Positions 8,220 to 16,176 of a stretch of DNA of 18,984 nt are shown in pieces. Origin of the DNA: Gammaproteobacteria bacterium (GTDB lineage: Bacteria; Pseudomonadota; Gammaproteobacteria; UBA6429); assembly GCA_003232015.1 (NCBI GenBank), contig QIKU01000253.1:1-18984 (forward strand), read 5' to 3'. The position numbers were made by a program, and so were the translations under genes. The notes beneath the pieces are model-generated. The model did not search any database. It worked only from the letters and a program-made list of their open reading frames with translations, and was not told the origin of the DNA. Every line of letters starts with the position of its first letter. Positions within the stretch are counted from its first letter, which is position 1.

Positions 8220-8282
8220 CTCATCGTATATGAGATGTTATCTATACTATATATATGGAGCACAAAATAAGTCATATATGGA
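8220..8282 (-). promoter_or_regulatory. Repeats in the leader of the anti-sigma-like gene
   Basis: Two copies of TCCATATAT (minus strand; plus positions 8251-8259 and 8274-8282) lie 23 bp apart, about two helical turns. An inverted repeat CTCAT-N5-ATGAG (8220-8234) sits just before the start codon at 8211. Together they could be an operator and a leader hairpin. The AT-richness means chance occurrence is possible. Confidence 0.3.
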
Positions 8283-8310
8283 TCAGACGTACCTTTATTG
8301 GTTTTTTTGT

Positions 8311-9108
8311 TCATAATTCAGTGATCCCCGCATCGGTTAAGGCCTGTTTTAGGCGTTTGTAGACATTTTTCAATATTTTACGTACCTCACCATCAACAAT
8401 TTTTGTCACCCGGGCCGCCTCCGCTATTGAATGTCCGTCGGCATAAACCAGGCGTAATAACAGGCGCTCATCATCATTAATTGCACATTGTCCAAGCGCT
8501 AAAAGAATATCTTTAATTTTCGCGGAACGACCTGAATCCGAATCGGACTGGCCAAGTATCGTTGCAAATACCGCCGAGCTATCCATATCCTGCAATATTG
8601 CTTCTGGAGTCAGCGGAGCTTGATTATGCATCGCCGCCGTTTCGACTTCGAACATGGCATTGTCGATAGAAACCGTATCACGCCATGAACCACAGTTGAC
8701 GACACCCGCTCTGACTTCGGAAACGATTTGCTCAATAAAATCACGCGTATACTGATAAACACTCTCCATCATTGCATGGATATCATTTACGGCTCGATTT
8801 TCTAAACATAATAGTCTGTAGATACGCTCATAAGCTGCGCCTAAACGTTTTATCCATTCAGGAGGCCGTGGGTAACCATCCTGTTTTCTTATATAATCCT
8901 CTAAGGTATTACGAAAGGCGGCACGTAAATATGCCTTGACTGAACTGGGTGCTTTTTGCAACTCGCTCAATTTAATCGCGAGCTCCTGGCGGACCTCTTC
9001 CATAGTCTCTTGCGCACCAACAGCCGAATAGGGAATACGTTTACGAACTATCGCATTGAACTCCGCTGTCCATGTTTCATCGTATATTATTTGCCACTTC
9101 GTCCACAT
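8311..9108 (-). CDS. ECF-like RNA polymerase sigma factor, atypical
   Basis: A 265-residue protein. Residues about 12-75 resemble sigma region 2: an acidic MEEVRQELAIKLSEL helix, then VKAYLRAAFRNTLEDYIRKQ, which matches the ECF pattern WLxxiArNxxxDxxRr. Residues about 205-262 resemble region 4: DDERLLLRLVYADGHSIAEAARVTKI followed by VRKILKNVYKRLKQAL, a helix-turn-helix for the -35 element. Between them lies an insert of roughly 100 residues with no known domain, much longer than the usual ECF linker. The ATG at 9108 is the first in frame after an upstream stop, but the ribosome site is weak. It heads a gene run with the anti-sigma-like and CHAT genes, which suggests it controls them. It could be a diverged sigma-like regulator rather than a canonical ECF factor. 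Confidence 0.75.
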   Translation of the reverse strand: MWTKWQIIYDETWTAEFNAIVRKRIPYSAVGAQETMEEVRQELAIKLSELQKAPSSVKAYLRAAFRNTLEDYIRKQDGYPRPPEWIKRLGAAYERIYRLLCLENRAVNDIHAMMESVYQYTRDFIEQIVSEVRAGVVNCGSWRDTVSIDNAMFEVETAAMHNQAPLTPEAILQDMDSSAVFATILGQSDSDSGRSAKIKDILLALGQCAINDDERLLLRLVYADGHSIAEAARVTKIVDGEVRKILKNVYKRLKQALTDAGITEL

Positions 9109-9318
9109 GGCTGTTTGATCCGATCCTTACAAAATTATGATTTTTATTTGTGTCCACATTATGGCTGTATTTCTGCGCTAAATCATTCCAGGCAGCACCT
9201 GGCGAGACTAAAAAAATGAACAACAATATTATATGATTATATTACTATAATTACGAGAATTCAGGCGTCTAATAAAATTAGTCACTCGCTATAATCGGAT
9301 TGCCACCATTAAATCCGC
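9109..9318. other. Gap upstream of the sigma-factor gene with a small inverted repeat
   Basis: About 210 AT-rich bases between the cadherin-like lipoprotein gene and the sigma gene. CCAGG-N5-CCTGG occurs at 9188-9202, about 85 bp before the sigma start, and could be an operator. A second inverted repeat (CGGATT...AATCCG, 9296-9317) sits just after the lipoprotein stop but has no T run, so it is not a convincing terminator. No clear ECF-type GGAAC promoter was seen. Confidence 0.35.
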
Positions 9319-9783
9319 CTAACCGACACTCAATATAGCAAGCCTCGTTAAATTTGCACTGCTATCATTTCCTGGTAGACCGGCACGAATCACCATAATA
9401 GTATAGGCTTTTGTTATTTTTGCGTCGGCCGATATCACCACAACATTAATTCGGTTCGATCCAGCAATTAGATTTATTGTCGACGATCGAACACCAGAAG
9501 TTTCATTAACACCATTAATGGTTAATACTGCTGCCGCGCTGGTAAGCGTAGCAGTTAACGTTGTACTGGTAATACCGTTCGCTACATTGACCGAATAGTT
9601 CAGGATGTTATTGTTAAAATGGGGAATAAGCGCACCAACCGATACAGTTAAATTACTTAAATTTCCATTATTTGCCAATGATGCTGGGGCTGTGCCATTC
9701 TCCTCTCCGCCGCCACAAGCAACCAAAATAGTAAACAACGAGATAATAATACTCCCCTTTAAACTATTAAAATTTGTAAACAT
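9319..9783 (-). CDS. Small lipoprotein with one cadherin-like beta-sandwich domain
   Basis: A 154-residue lipoprotein with a signal peptide and lipobox LVAC (Cys23), followed by a GGGEENG linker. Residues about 36-130 fit the cadherin-like beta-sandwich family (PF12733-type): NLSNLTVSVGALIPHFN, NNILNYSVNV, then LTATLTSAAAVLTING and SNRINVVVISADAKITKAYTI. Such domains occur in extracellular and surface proteins. The last residues, NLTRLAILSVG, repeat the opening of the domain and then stop, as if a second domain had been cut off. The ATG at 9789 would also fit, but AGAGG is then too close; the ATG at 9783 has it 6 bases upstream. It lies upstream of the sigma gene on the same strand and may belong to that envelope cluster. 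Confidence 0.75.
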   Translation of the reverse strand: MFTNFNSLKGSIIISLFTILVACGGGEENGTAPASLANNGNLSNLTVSVGALIPHFNNNILNYSVNVANGITSTTLTATLTSAAAVLTINGVNETSGVRSSTINLIAGSNRINVVVISADAKITKAYTIMVIRAGLPGNDSSANLTRLAILSVG

Positions 9784-9789
9784 GATCAT

Positions 9790-10155
9790 CCTCTCCAGAT
9801 ATAGGTAATTTGTTAAAATTTATACGTAGCACTCTTTTCTCTATTCCACGCCATACCCAGCAAGAAATGAATTTCTAACGAACCGAAGAATTTGAGTGGT
9901 ATAGTCTCTAAGACGTACTGAATCAGGATGTTTTGCTAAATTTTGTAAGAATAATTACACCACTGCTAACGCAAATGCTTCAAGCTAGATGCAGCGGGTA
10001 AGGGGCCAATAAGACAGGTGACTCATTGCTACCACTCTTGCTTTCGAAAGGATTGAGTTCATACAACGGCTTATGCAGACTTGCCGTCTCTATATAAATA
10101 TGTTACTTCTAGTCTTAGAATAACTCTGGGATATAACTATAAATAAGGAAATACC
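9790..10155. other. Divergent intergenic region
   Basis: A 366-bp gap between two genes transcribed away from each other, so promoters for both should lie here. I see AT-rich stretches such as TATATAAATA near 10091-10100 but no confident -35/-10 pair. There is no protein-like frame and no obvious RNA gene or repeat. Confidence 0.5.
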
Positions 10156-10908
10156 ATGTCTGACATTTACCAACCACCGCAGTCCGATTTAGAAAAAGCA
10201 CCTTCAGGGGAACAAATTGGCGGCTCAGTCGAAAACGGCCTGGCCGGTAATTACCAATTTGATATTGGTGCCGTTTTAAGTGAAGCCTGGCAACTAATCT
10301 CTGGCTTTAAAGGCACCTTCTGGTTAGCATTTTTGATCTTCATCGCCGTCTACATCGGGGCAAGTATCGTTGCCGCTATTATCTCAGGTCTATTCGGGAT
10401 GCTAATCCCGGGTGATGGATTTGCCGTCTTTCTTGAGCTGGTAGTGAATATAGTGCTGATGTTAGTGATCCTGCCCCTTGAAATTGGGTTGTTTATTATC
10501 GGCATCCGCCGCGCCACTGGGGCACCTTCCGAAGCCTCCTCGATCATGGGCCACTTCTCTGCGATGATACCGCTGTTTTTAACCTATCTACTAATGGTTG
10601 TGATGATCCTGGTTGGTTTATTACTGCTGGTGCTTCCCGGCATTTATTTAATGTTCGCCTACTACCTCGCGTTACCGTTAGTAGCGGAGAAAGGCATGAG
10701 TCCCTGGCAGGCGTTGGAGACCTCGCGTAAAGCGATTACCCATCGATGGTTTACATTCTTTTTCTTTAGTATTATTGTCTGGCTAATTGCTTTAGTTGCG
10801 GCGTTACCGTTACTGATTGGCCTTATCTGGGTGATGCCAATGATACTGATCGCTTATGCTATCGTATATCGGAATATGTTCGGTGTTGAAAAAGAAACGC
10901 TCGCTTAA
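10156..10908 (+). CDS. Polytopic inner-membrane protein of unknown function
   Basis: A 250-residue protein. About 45 polar N-terminal residues, starting MSDIYQPPQSDLEK, precede roughly six hydrophobic segments (about 53-80, 93-118, 135-157, 158-176, 197-217 and 218-240). The layout resembles small membrane families such as YciC/UPF0259 or DUF975, with a conserved-looking MSPWQALETSRKAI helix between membrane segments. The family assignment is tentative and no reaction can be named. AAGGA lies 7 bases before the ATG. It is a single gene, convergent with the TRAP binding protein, with a shared terminator hairpin between them. Confidence 0.75.
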   Translation: MSDIYQPPQSDLEKAPSGEQIGGSVENGLAGNYQFDIGAVLSEAWQLISGFKGTFWLAFLIFIAVYIGASIVAAIISGLFGMLIPGDGFAVFLELVVNIVLMLVILPLEIGLFIIGIRRATGAPSEASSIMGHFSAMIPLFLTYLLMVVMILVGLLLLVLPGIYLMFAYYLALPLVAEKGMSPWQALETSRKAITHRWFTFFFFSIIVWLIALVAALPLLIGLIWVMPMILIAYAIVYRNMFGVEKETLA

Positions 10909-10917
10909 AGTTTATAA

Positions 10918-10939
10918 CCGCTGGCAAACCCGCCAGCGG
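10918..10939. terminator. Terminator between convergent genes, possibly bidirectional
   Basis: CCGCTGGC pairs perfectly with GCCAGCGG around a six-base loop, with two further A-T pairs outside. On the plus strand TTTATTT follows, fitting a terminator for the gene ending at 10908. On the minus strand TTATAAACTTT follows, a weaker T run for the gene ending at 10960. Confidence 0.85.
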
Positions 10940-10959
10940 TTTATTTCAATCACAGCAGA

Positions 10960-12045
10960 TTAACGCGCATTATAATAGGCCAGCTCTGAAACTTTGTGCC
11001 ATGCTTTGGCCTGATCACGAAATTTCCTGAACGAGGCAAACACCTTTTTACCCATCTTGTCCTTGTTCGCAACTTCACTCACCACGTCGTCAGAGAGCTT
11101 TTTGATTTTAGTTAATACATCCTTTGGAAACGGTTTTAAATTGACTTTGTGTTTTGTCACCAACGTGTGCAAGGCGGCATTATTGCGCGCCGTGTATTCG
11201 GCCAGCATATCCTGATTAGCATAGGCGCAGGCACATTCAACGATGGTTTGTAGATCTTTCGGTAACGTCTCAAAGGCTTTTTTGTTAACGATGGCTTCTA
11301 GAGTCGTACCGGGTTCATGCCAGCCAGGATAATAATAATATTTTGCGACCTTATAGAAGCCGAAGGCCAGATCATTATACGGCCCGACCCATTCTGTCGC
11401 ATCAATCGCACCCGATTGCAACGAGGTATAGATCTCTCCGCCAGGCAAACTCACGGGAGTACCACCAGCGCGTTTTAACACTTCGCCACCGAGGCCAGGA
11501 ATGCGCATTTTCAGGCCTTTTAAATCTTTTATTGATTTTATTTCCTTGTTAAACCAGCCCCCCATTTGCACGCCGGTATTTCCTGCCGCCGCCGGGATCA
11601 AATTAAAGTCCGCATAGATCTCTTTCCACAATTTTAAACCGCCGCCATAGTACAACCAACCGTTCATCTCCTGGGCATTTAAACCAAACGGCACCGCCGA
11701 AAAAAATTGCGCCGCTTCACTCTTGTTTTTCCAGTAGTACGCAGCGCCATGACCCATTTGCACATCACCACTGCTGACGGCATTGAACACTTCGAACGGC
11801 CCGACCAGTTGTTTTGCGCCATATACTTTAACCTCGATACGACCACCACTCATTGCCGTGATCATTTTTGCAATCGTATTAGCACCGGTACCCAGCCCTG
11901 GAAAATTCTTTGGCCAGGTCGTGACCATTTTCCATTTATACTTTTTACCGTCTCTGGCATTAGCATTATTAGCCGACAGACCCAGCCCGGTTGCCGCAAG
12001 CACACTACCCGCTCCGGCTTTGGTTAAAAATTCACGACGCTTCAT
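10960..12045 (-). CDS. TRAP transporter solute-binding protein (DctP/TakP-like), Tat-exported
   Basis: A 361-residue protein with a twin-arginine signal (KRREFLTKAGAG, cleavage near ANA at about residue 30), so it is folded before export to the periplasm. The mature part fits the DctP family: WKMVTTWPKNFPG, a GRIEVKVYGAKQLVGPFEVF segment, DLKGLKMRIPG with the family's carboxylate-binding arginine, GGEIYTSLQSGAIDATEWVGP, and YYYYPGWHEPGTTLEAIVN. The last motifs resemble the TakP group that binds 2-oxo acids or similar carboxylates; the ligand is inferred. AGGAGA lies 8 bases before the ATG. No DctQ or DctM gene is beside it, so its membrane partner must be elsewhere. The upstream region has a perfect TATAAT. 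Confidence 0.92.
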   Translation of the reverse strand: MKRREFLTKAGAGSVLAATGLGLSANNANARDGKKYKWKMVTTWPKNFPGLGTGANTIAKMITAMSGGRIEVKVYGAKQLVGPFEVFNAVSSGDVQMGHGAAYYWKNKSEAAQFFSAVPFGLNAQEMNGWLYYGGGLKLWKEIYADFNLIPAAAGNTGVQMGGWFNKEIKSIKDLKGLKMRIPGLGGEVLKRAGGTPVSLPGGEIYTSLQSGAIDATEWVGPYNDLAFGFYKVAKYYYYPGWHEPGTTLEAIVNKKAFETLPKDLQTIVECACAYANQDMLAEYTARNNAALHTLVTKHKVNLKPFPKDVLTKIKKLSDDVVSEVANKDKMGKKVFASFRKFRDQAKAWHKVSELAYYNAR

Positions 12046-12103
12046 AGCACTTTCTCCTAATTGTTAAATTAAATCATAAATATCTGATTAAGTTTTTTCC
12101 ATG

Positions 12104-12109
12104 ATTATA
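12104..12109 (-). promoter_or_regulatory. Perfect -10 box for the TRAP binding-protein gene
   Basis: TATAAT on the minus strand, about 60 bp before the start codon at 12045. No good -35 hexamer lies 16-18 bases upstream, so it may depend on an activator. Confidence 0.4.
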
Positions 12110-12296
12110 ATGTGCCTCTAAAGTAAAATACTAATTTGTTTAATCATCATATACTTGGACTCCGTGGTTCATAGCTCGCTCGAAAAAACGGCGCTAACTC
12201 AAACCTGGTTCACATTAATTTTGTTTGTATTTTTTCAGATCTATATCTGGATCAGCACCTCATATTCTGCCATTATCATTGCACAAGTTAGCAGGG

Positions 12297-12325
12297 TTGA
12301 TGTACTCCTCATATCACTTTATTAG
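12297..12325 (+). promoter_or_regulatory. Candidate sigma-70 promoter for the PAS/GGDEF/EAL gene
   Basis: TTGATG, a 17-base spacer and TATTAG lie about 43 bp before the start codon. Each hexamer matches four of six consensus bases. Confidence 0.35.
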
Positions 12326-12367
12326 CTTTCACTTAATTAACAATTATAACAATACGATAAGGATTCA

Positions 12368-15241
12368 ATGGGTCACGCAATTACGCACATCCAGACGCGT
12401 TTAGCTCTGGTTGCTTTTGTTAGTTTTGCACTCACACCGATTTGCGGTTACGCCGTGGCGATTTTTTTTGGCATGGTCGAACCCAGTCATTTATTGCAAG
12501 CAAAAACGGGGCTAACGTTACTCACTGTTTATCTCATCCTGGTCATCTGGGTGAGCCGACACTTTTATGTCTTTACCCGCCCGCTCACAAACTGGCGTGT
12601 CGAACATGATAATAGTCTGCCACTACCTGACAATCTAAATCGTCATCTACGTACTTTCACCGCCAGCTACTGGTCGTTTTACCTTATTGCCGTACTCCTG
12701 TTGCCAGCCGTTCAATTCTGGACGACCGACAAAAGCCTCCACCCAACCGAGGCGTCGTTATTAGAATTCATGCTAATGAATCTGGTGATTGCAATCTATG
12801 TGGGCATGCCCGGTTATTTATATAGCCTGAATCTGTTAGGCCATCTGACCCGCCACATTGGTATGAACTGTGTACATATTACAATTCAAACCAAAATGCT
12901 CCTGATCGGCGGTTTCCTGCCTTTATTAACCAGTGTCATATTGCTTAAATATTACTGGTGGCGTACCGGTTTTCTGACCAATGAAGTCCTGGTGGTCTGG
13001 GCATTGATCGGCTTTTTCGCTTTTTTAATTACTGGTGTCGCGATAGTAGGCCTGCACCAGTCTCTTACACCGGTAAAACGCGTCATTAGCCGCAGTGGCG
13101 CCAGCAGCAACCGCTCGCTGGCAAAATTATTACGCCCTCAGTCGCTGGATGAGATCGGTTACCTGGTACAGATGCTTGGCAATGTATTTAAGCGTCTGGT
13201 GGAACAGGAGTCGCACGTTACCGCCATTGTCGATCATGCTGCAGAGGGTATTATCGTTTTAGATGAAAAGCACACTATTGGTACGTTTAATCCCGCCGCA
13301 GAACACCTGTTTGGCTATATGCACCATGAAATAAGCGGCAAACCGATTCGCTGGTTGATCCCAGAACTCGATACCCACTCACTGGAAGGAAACAACACGG
13401 ATAATGAGCATGAGTTAATTGGGCGCAACCGTAATGGCAGCTCGGTGCCGATTCGTGTCCGCACCAGTCAGATGTTAAGAGATGAACAAATCTATTATAC
13501 CCTGCTGGTAGCCGACATCTCCGAGCAACAAGCCGCTCAGAATTTATTATTGGAGGCCGAATCACGCTACCGGAATCTGGTTGAAACCGCCCACGATCTG
13601 GTCTGGAGCCTTGACCCAGAAGGCCGTTGGATTTATCTGAATAATGCCGTGACCGATATTTATGGCTACAAACCGGAAGAAATGCTGGGTCAACATTTTA
13701 TCCAGATCCAGGCACCCGAATCGAAAGAACGTGACGATATTGCCTTTGAACAATTGCTCGCAGGTAAAGATCTCGTTCAGTACGAAACCGTGCACTTAGA
13801 CAAAGAAGGCAACCATCGCTACATTAGCTTTAACGCCCGGCCAATGTTAAACGATGCAGGTGACGTGGTTTCTATTTGTGGTACCGCACGCGATATTACC
13901 GAACAAAAGCTATTTGAAAAAGAACTGACCTACCAGACTCAGCACGACAATCTAACCGGCCTCTACAACCGCAGTTATTTCCAGAGCGAACTCGAACGGG
14001 TCACGTCCCGAATTGCTCGTAGTGCAGCAGAATGCGCCTTACTGTATTTAGATCTGGATCAGTTTAAATATGTGAACGACACTCTTGGCCATGCCGCTGG
14101 GGATCGGTTGTTAAAAGAATGCACCGAAGTCTTACGCAAAAATATTCGTGATGGTGACCTGCTGGCACGATTCGGGGGTGATGAGTTTACGATATTGTTG
14201 TACAACATCGATCACGATCATGCGCTACCGGTGGCGGAAAACATTCGCAGTATGTTCGAACATTACCGATTCAATGACAGCGGCAAGACCATCAACGTCA
14301 CCTGCAGCATTGGTTTGTCCATGATCGATAATGATACCGAATCGGCAGAAGAAGCCCTGTCACATGCCGATTTGGCCTGTAATATTTCCAAAACACAGGG
14401 CCGCAACTGTGTGCATGAATTTACTGAACAAGATACCGAACAATCCGCCATGGCAGAAGACATGGGCTGGATTTCGCTGGTGCGCGATGCCATCGACAAT
14501 GATCAATTTAAACTGCTGTACCAGCCCATTATTAATCTTTCCACTGACGAAGTTCATGGCTACGAAGTATTGCTGCGCCTGCCCACTGAAGATGGTAAAT
14601 CCATTAAACCGGGCGGCTTTATCCCGGCGGCTGAGCGCTTCGGACTCATACACAGTCTGGATCAATGGGCGGTTCGCCATGCCATGGAACGTTTAGCCGA
14701 ATTACATGCCGATAATTTTTCCACCCAGTTCGCCATTAACCTGTCTGGTCGTGCGGTGGAAGATCCGAAACTAATAAAACTAATTAAGGATATACTCAAT
14801 ACAACGGGGCTCAACCCGGCCTCGATCACCTTTGAGATCACCGAGACCACCGCCATTAACAACTTACAGGCCGCACGCAGCTTTATAGGTAACCTGAAAG
14901 ACCTGGGTTGTAAGATGTCGTTAGATGATTTCGGTTCCGGCTTTTGTTCATTTACATATTTAAAACACCTGCCGGTTGATTCCTTAAAGATCGATGGCTC
15001 GTTTATTCAGGCACTCGCCCACTCCGAAGTCGATCAGGCCATGGTAAAGTCCATGAATCAGGTCGCCCATGCCTTAGGTAAAACCACCATCGCTGAGTTT
15101 GTTGAGAACCATGAAACCATGCTCCTGCTAAAAGAATACGGGATTGATTTTGCGCAAGGCCATTACCTCGGTCGACCACGTAGTAAGCCAATGCAAGGGC
15201 TAAATACAGATAATATTGTTAATGCACCGTTGTCGGCTTAA
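12368..15241 (+). CDS. Membrane PAS-PAS-GGDEF-EAL cyclic-di-GMP enzyme
   Basis: A 957-residue inner-membrane signalling protein. Six hydrophobic segments fill about residues 1-235, followed by a HAMP-like stretch (DEIGYLVQMLGNVFKRL). Two PAS domains follow (about 280-395 and 400-515), the first with an FNPAAEHLFGY motif and the second with YLNNAVTDIYGYKPEEM. The GGDEF domain (about 520-690) keeps FGGDEF (602-607) and an RxxD inhibitory site five residues before it, so it looks like an active, product-inhibited diguanylate cyclase. The EAL domain (about 705-945) has EVL at 733 in place of EAL but keeps the metal and catalytic residues: NLSG, ITET, DDFGSG, LKID, AEFVE and QGHYLGRP. Phosphodiesterase activity is therefore likely too. 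AAGGA lies 5 bases before the ATG. It converges on mcdB and is not part of the carboxysome operon. Confidence 0.95.
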   Translation: MGHAITHIQTRLALVAFVSFALTPICGYAVAIFFGMVEPSHLLQAKTGLTLLTVYLILVIWVSRHFYVFTRPLTNWRVEHDNSLPLPDNLNRHLRTFTASYWSFYLIAVLLLPAVQFWTTDKSLHPTEASLLEFMLMNLVIAIYVGMPGYLYSLNLLGHLTRHIGMNCVHITIQTKMLLIGGFLPLLTSVILLKYYWWRTGFLTNEVLVVWALIGFFAFLITGVAIVGLHQSLTPVKRVISRSGASSNRSLAKLLRPQSLDEIGYLVQMLGNVFKRLVEQESHVTAIVDHAAEGIIVLDEKHTIGTFNPAAEHLFGYMHHEISGKPIRWLIPELDTHSLEGNNTDNEHELIGRNRNGSSVPIRVRTSQMLRDEQIYYTLLVADISEQQAAQNLLLEAESRYRNLVETAHDLVWSLDPEGRWIYLNNAVTDIYGYKPEEMLGQHFIQIQAPESKERDDIAFEQLLAGKDLVQYETVHLDKEGNHRYISFNARPMLNDAGDVVSICGTARDITEQKLFEKELTYQTQHDNLTGLYNRSYFQSELERVTSRIARSAAECALLYLDLDQFKYVNDTLGHAAGDRLLKECTEVLRKNIRDGDLLARFGGDEFTILLYNIDHDHALPVAENIRSMFEHYRFNDSGKTINVTCSIGLSMIDNDTESAEEALSHADLACNISKTQGRNCVHEFTEQDTEQSAMAEDMGWISLVRDAIDNDQFKLLYQPIINLSTDEVHGYEVLLRLPTEDGKSIKPGGFIPAAERFGLIHSLDQWAVRHAMERLAELHADNFSTQFAINLSGRAVEDPKLIKLIKDILNTTGLNPASITFEITETTAINNLQAARSFIGNLKDLGCKMSLDDFGSGFCSFTYLKHLPVDSLKIDGSFIQALAHSEVDQAMVKSMNQVAHALGKTTIAEFVENHETMLLLKEYGIDFAQGHYLGRPRSKPMQGLNTDNIVNAPLSA

Positions 15242-15303
15242 TTTTTACAGACTTACTACAGCGATATAAACCCGTATATAACTCACCAATATGCAGGATT
15301 TTG

Positions 15304-15543
15304 TTAGTCGGGCCAAACTCGTTTCGCAGTCCAGTAAGAATCAACAGCTTGACCAGACTTATTAGTGCCGCTTGATTGTGCTGGCTTGCTGGCAACGCCA
15401 GGCTTGTTCTTCACCGGAGCAGCCTTCTTTTCAGCTGTAGGTTGCCCTTTTTCGTTTCGGCCTGGCTTGCTGCTATCGACAGCGGCCTTGGTTTTACGCA
15501 TAGAACTCATGAGTTTATCGCGTGTTTTATCTTTACTGCTCAT
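15304..15543 (-). CDS. mcdB: McdB-like carboxysome positioning adaptor
   Basis: A 79-residue, very basic and low-complexity protein, rich in Lys, Ser, Pro and Ala and probably disordered. It ends in VDSYWTAKRVWPD. McdB links carboxysomes to the McdA ATPase so that they are spaced along the nucleoid; alpha-type McdBs are short, disordered and carry a conserved C-terminal tryptophan, which fits here. Its start codon overlaps the mcdA stop (ATGA), so the two are translationally coupled. The call rests on this position and composition rather than on a folded domain. No convincing terminator is visible in the 62-bp gap to the convergent gene. Confidence 0.82.
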   Translation of the reverse strand: MSSKDKTRDKLMSSMRKTKAAVDSSKPGRNEKGQPTAEKKAAPVKNKPGVASKPAQSSGTNKSGQAVDSYWTAKRVWPD

Positions 15544-16166
15544 GAAATCATTACCTCTTTAATTAAGTTATCCAGTTCGTTGGCCGCGTCAACACCGCGT
15601 TGCCCCATTTCATACACGCTGCGACCTTCAAGCGCGCTGGCCCGATATATTGCCCGGCGGCGAACCGCTGTATCGGTAACGGCAAGCCCAATTTCCGTAA
15701 GTGCCTCGCGTACCAGGTGTGACAATGTTGTCCGTATTTCCATCTGGTTTATCACCAGATAGGCTTTTAATTTTGTATTGACTTCACGGGCCTGCTCAAC
15801 GGCCTGTTCGATATGCACCGTAGCCCAAAGATCGATCGGGGAGGGCTGTACCGGAATCAGGGCCACATCGCAAATACTTAGCGCCTCATACAGTTGTGGT
15901 GCATGGACGGATGGGGGACAATCAATGACAAGATTATCGTAGTGGGCCGCGACGTCTACCGCTTGCTGGGCTAAATCGGCCTGGGCCTCGATAACCTGCA
16001 GCGCAGTATCGTTATCGGCTATTGCGCGCCATTGCAAAGATGAGCCTTGCGGATCGGCATCGAGAATCGCCGTACTCGTATGTCGTGACAACCCTGCAGC
16101 AAGATTAATCGCCAAAGTCGTTTTACCCGCGCCACCCTTATTACCAACCAATGCGATAATGGGCAT
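15540..16166 (-). CDS. mcdA: McdA-like ParA-family ATPase positioning carboxysomes
   Basis: A 208-residue ParA/MinD-type ATPase. Residues 8-17 form a deviant Walker A motif with the signature lysine (GNKGGAGKTT, Lys10 and Lys15). Walker A' is DADPQGSS (36-43) and Walker B is LVIDCPP (near 80). It has the small size of ParA proteins without an N-terminal DNA-binding domain. In alpha-carboxysome loci this protein binds the nucleoid with ATP and, driven by McdB, distributes carboxysomes through the cell. The gene starts 10 bp after acRAF and overlaps mcdB by four bases. AGG lies 9 bases before the ATG. A plasmid-type ParA role is less likely given the carboxysome operon context. Confidence 0.9.
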   Translation of the reverse strand: MPIIALVGNKGGAGKTTLAINLAAGLSRHTSTAILDADPQGSSLQWRAIADNDTALQVIEAQADLAQQAVDVAAHYDNLVIDCPPSVHAPQLYEALSICDVALIPVQPSPIDLWATVHIEQAVEQAREVNTKLKAYLVINQMEIRTTLSHLVREALTEIGLAVTDTAVRRRAIYRASALEGRSVYEMGQRGVDAANELDNLIKEVMIS

Positions 16167-16176
16167 AAGGATTTAC

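Larger units (their letters stand above)
12046..12367. other. Divergent intergenic region with candidate promoters
   Basis: About 320 bases separate the TRAP binding-protein gene (minus) from the PAS/GGDEF/EAL gene (plus). It holds two candidate promoters, annotated separately. I see no RNA gene or open frame of interest. Confidence 0.5.

Noticed and set aside
14331..14696. 121-codon frame inside the GGDEF/EAL gene
   Set aside because: It is fully inside a clear coding gene in another frame, with no supporting features.
15242..15303. Terminator between the GGDEF/EAL gene and mcdB
   Set aside because: Only a weak ATATA/TATAT pairing is seen, with no GC stem and no T run.
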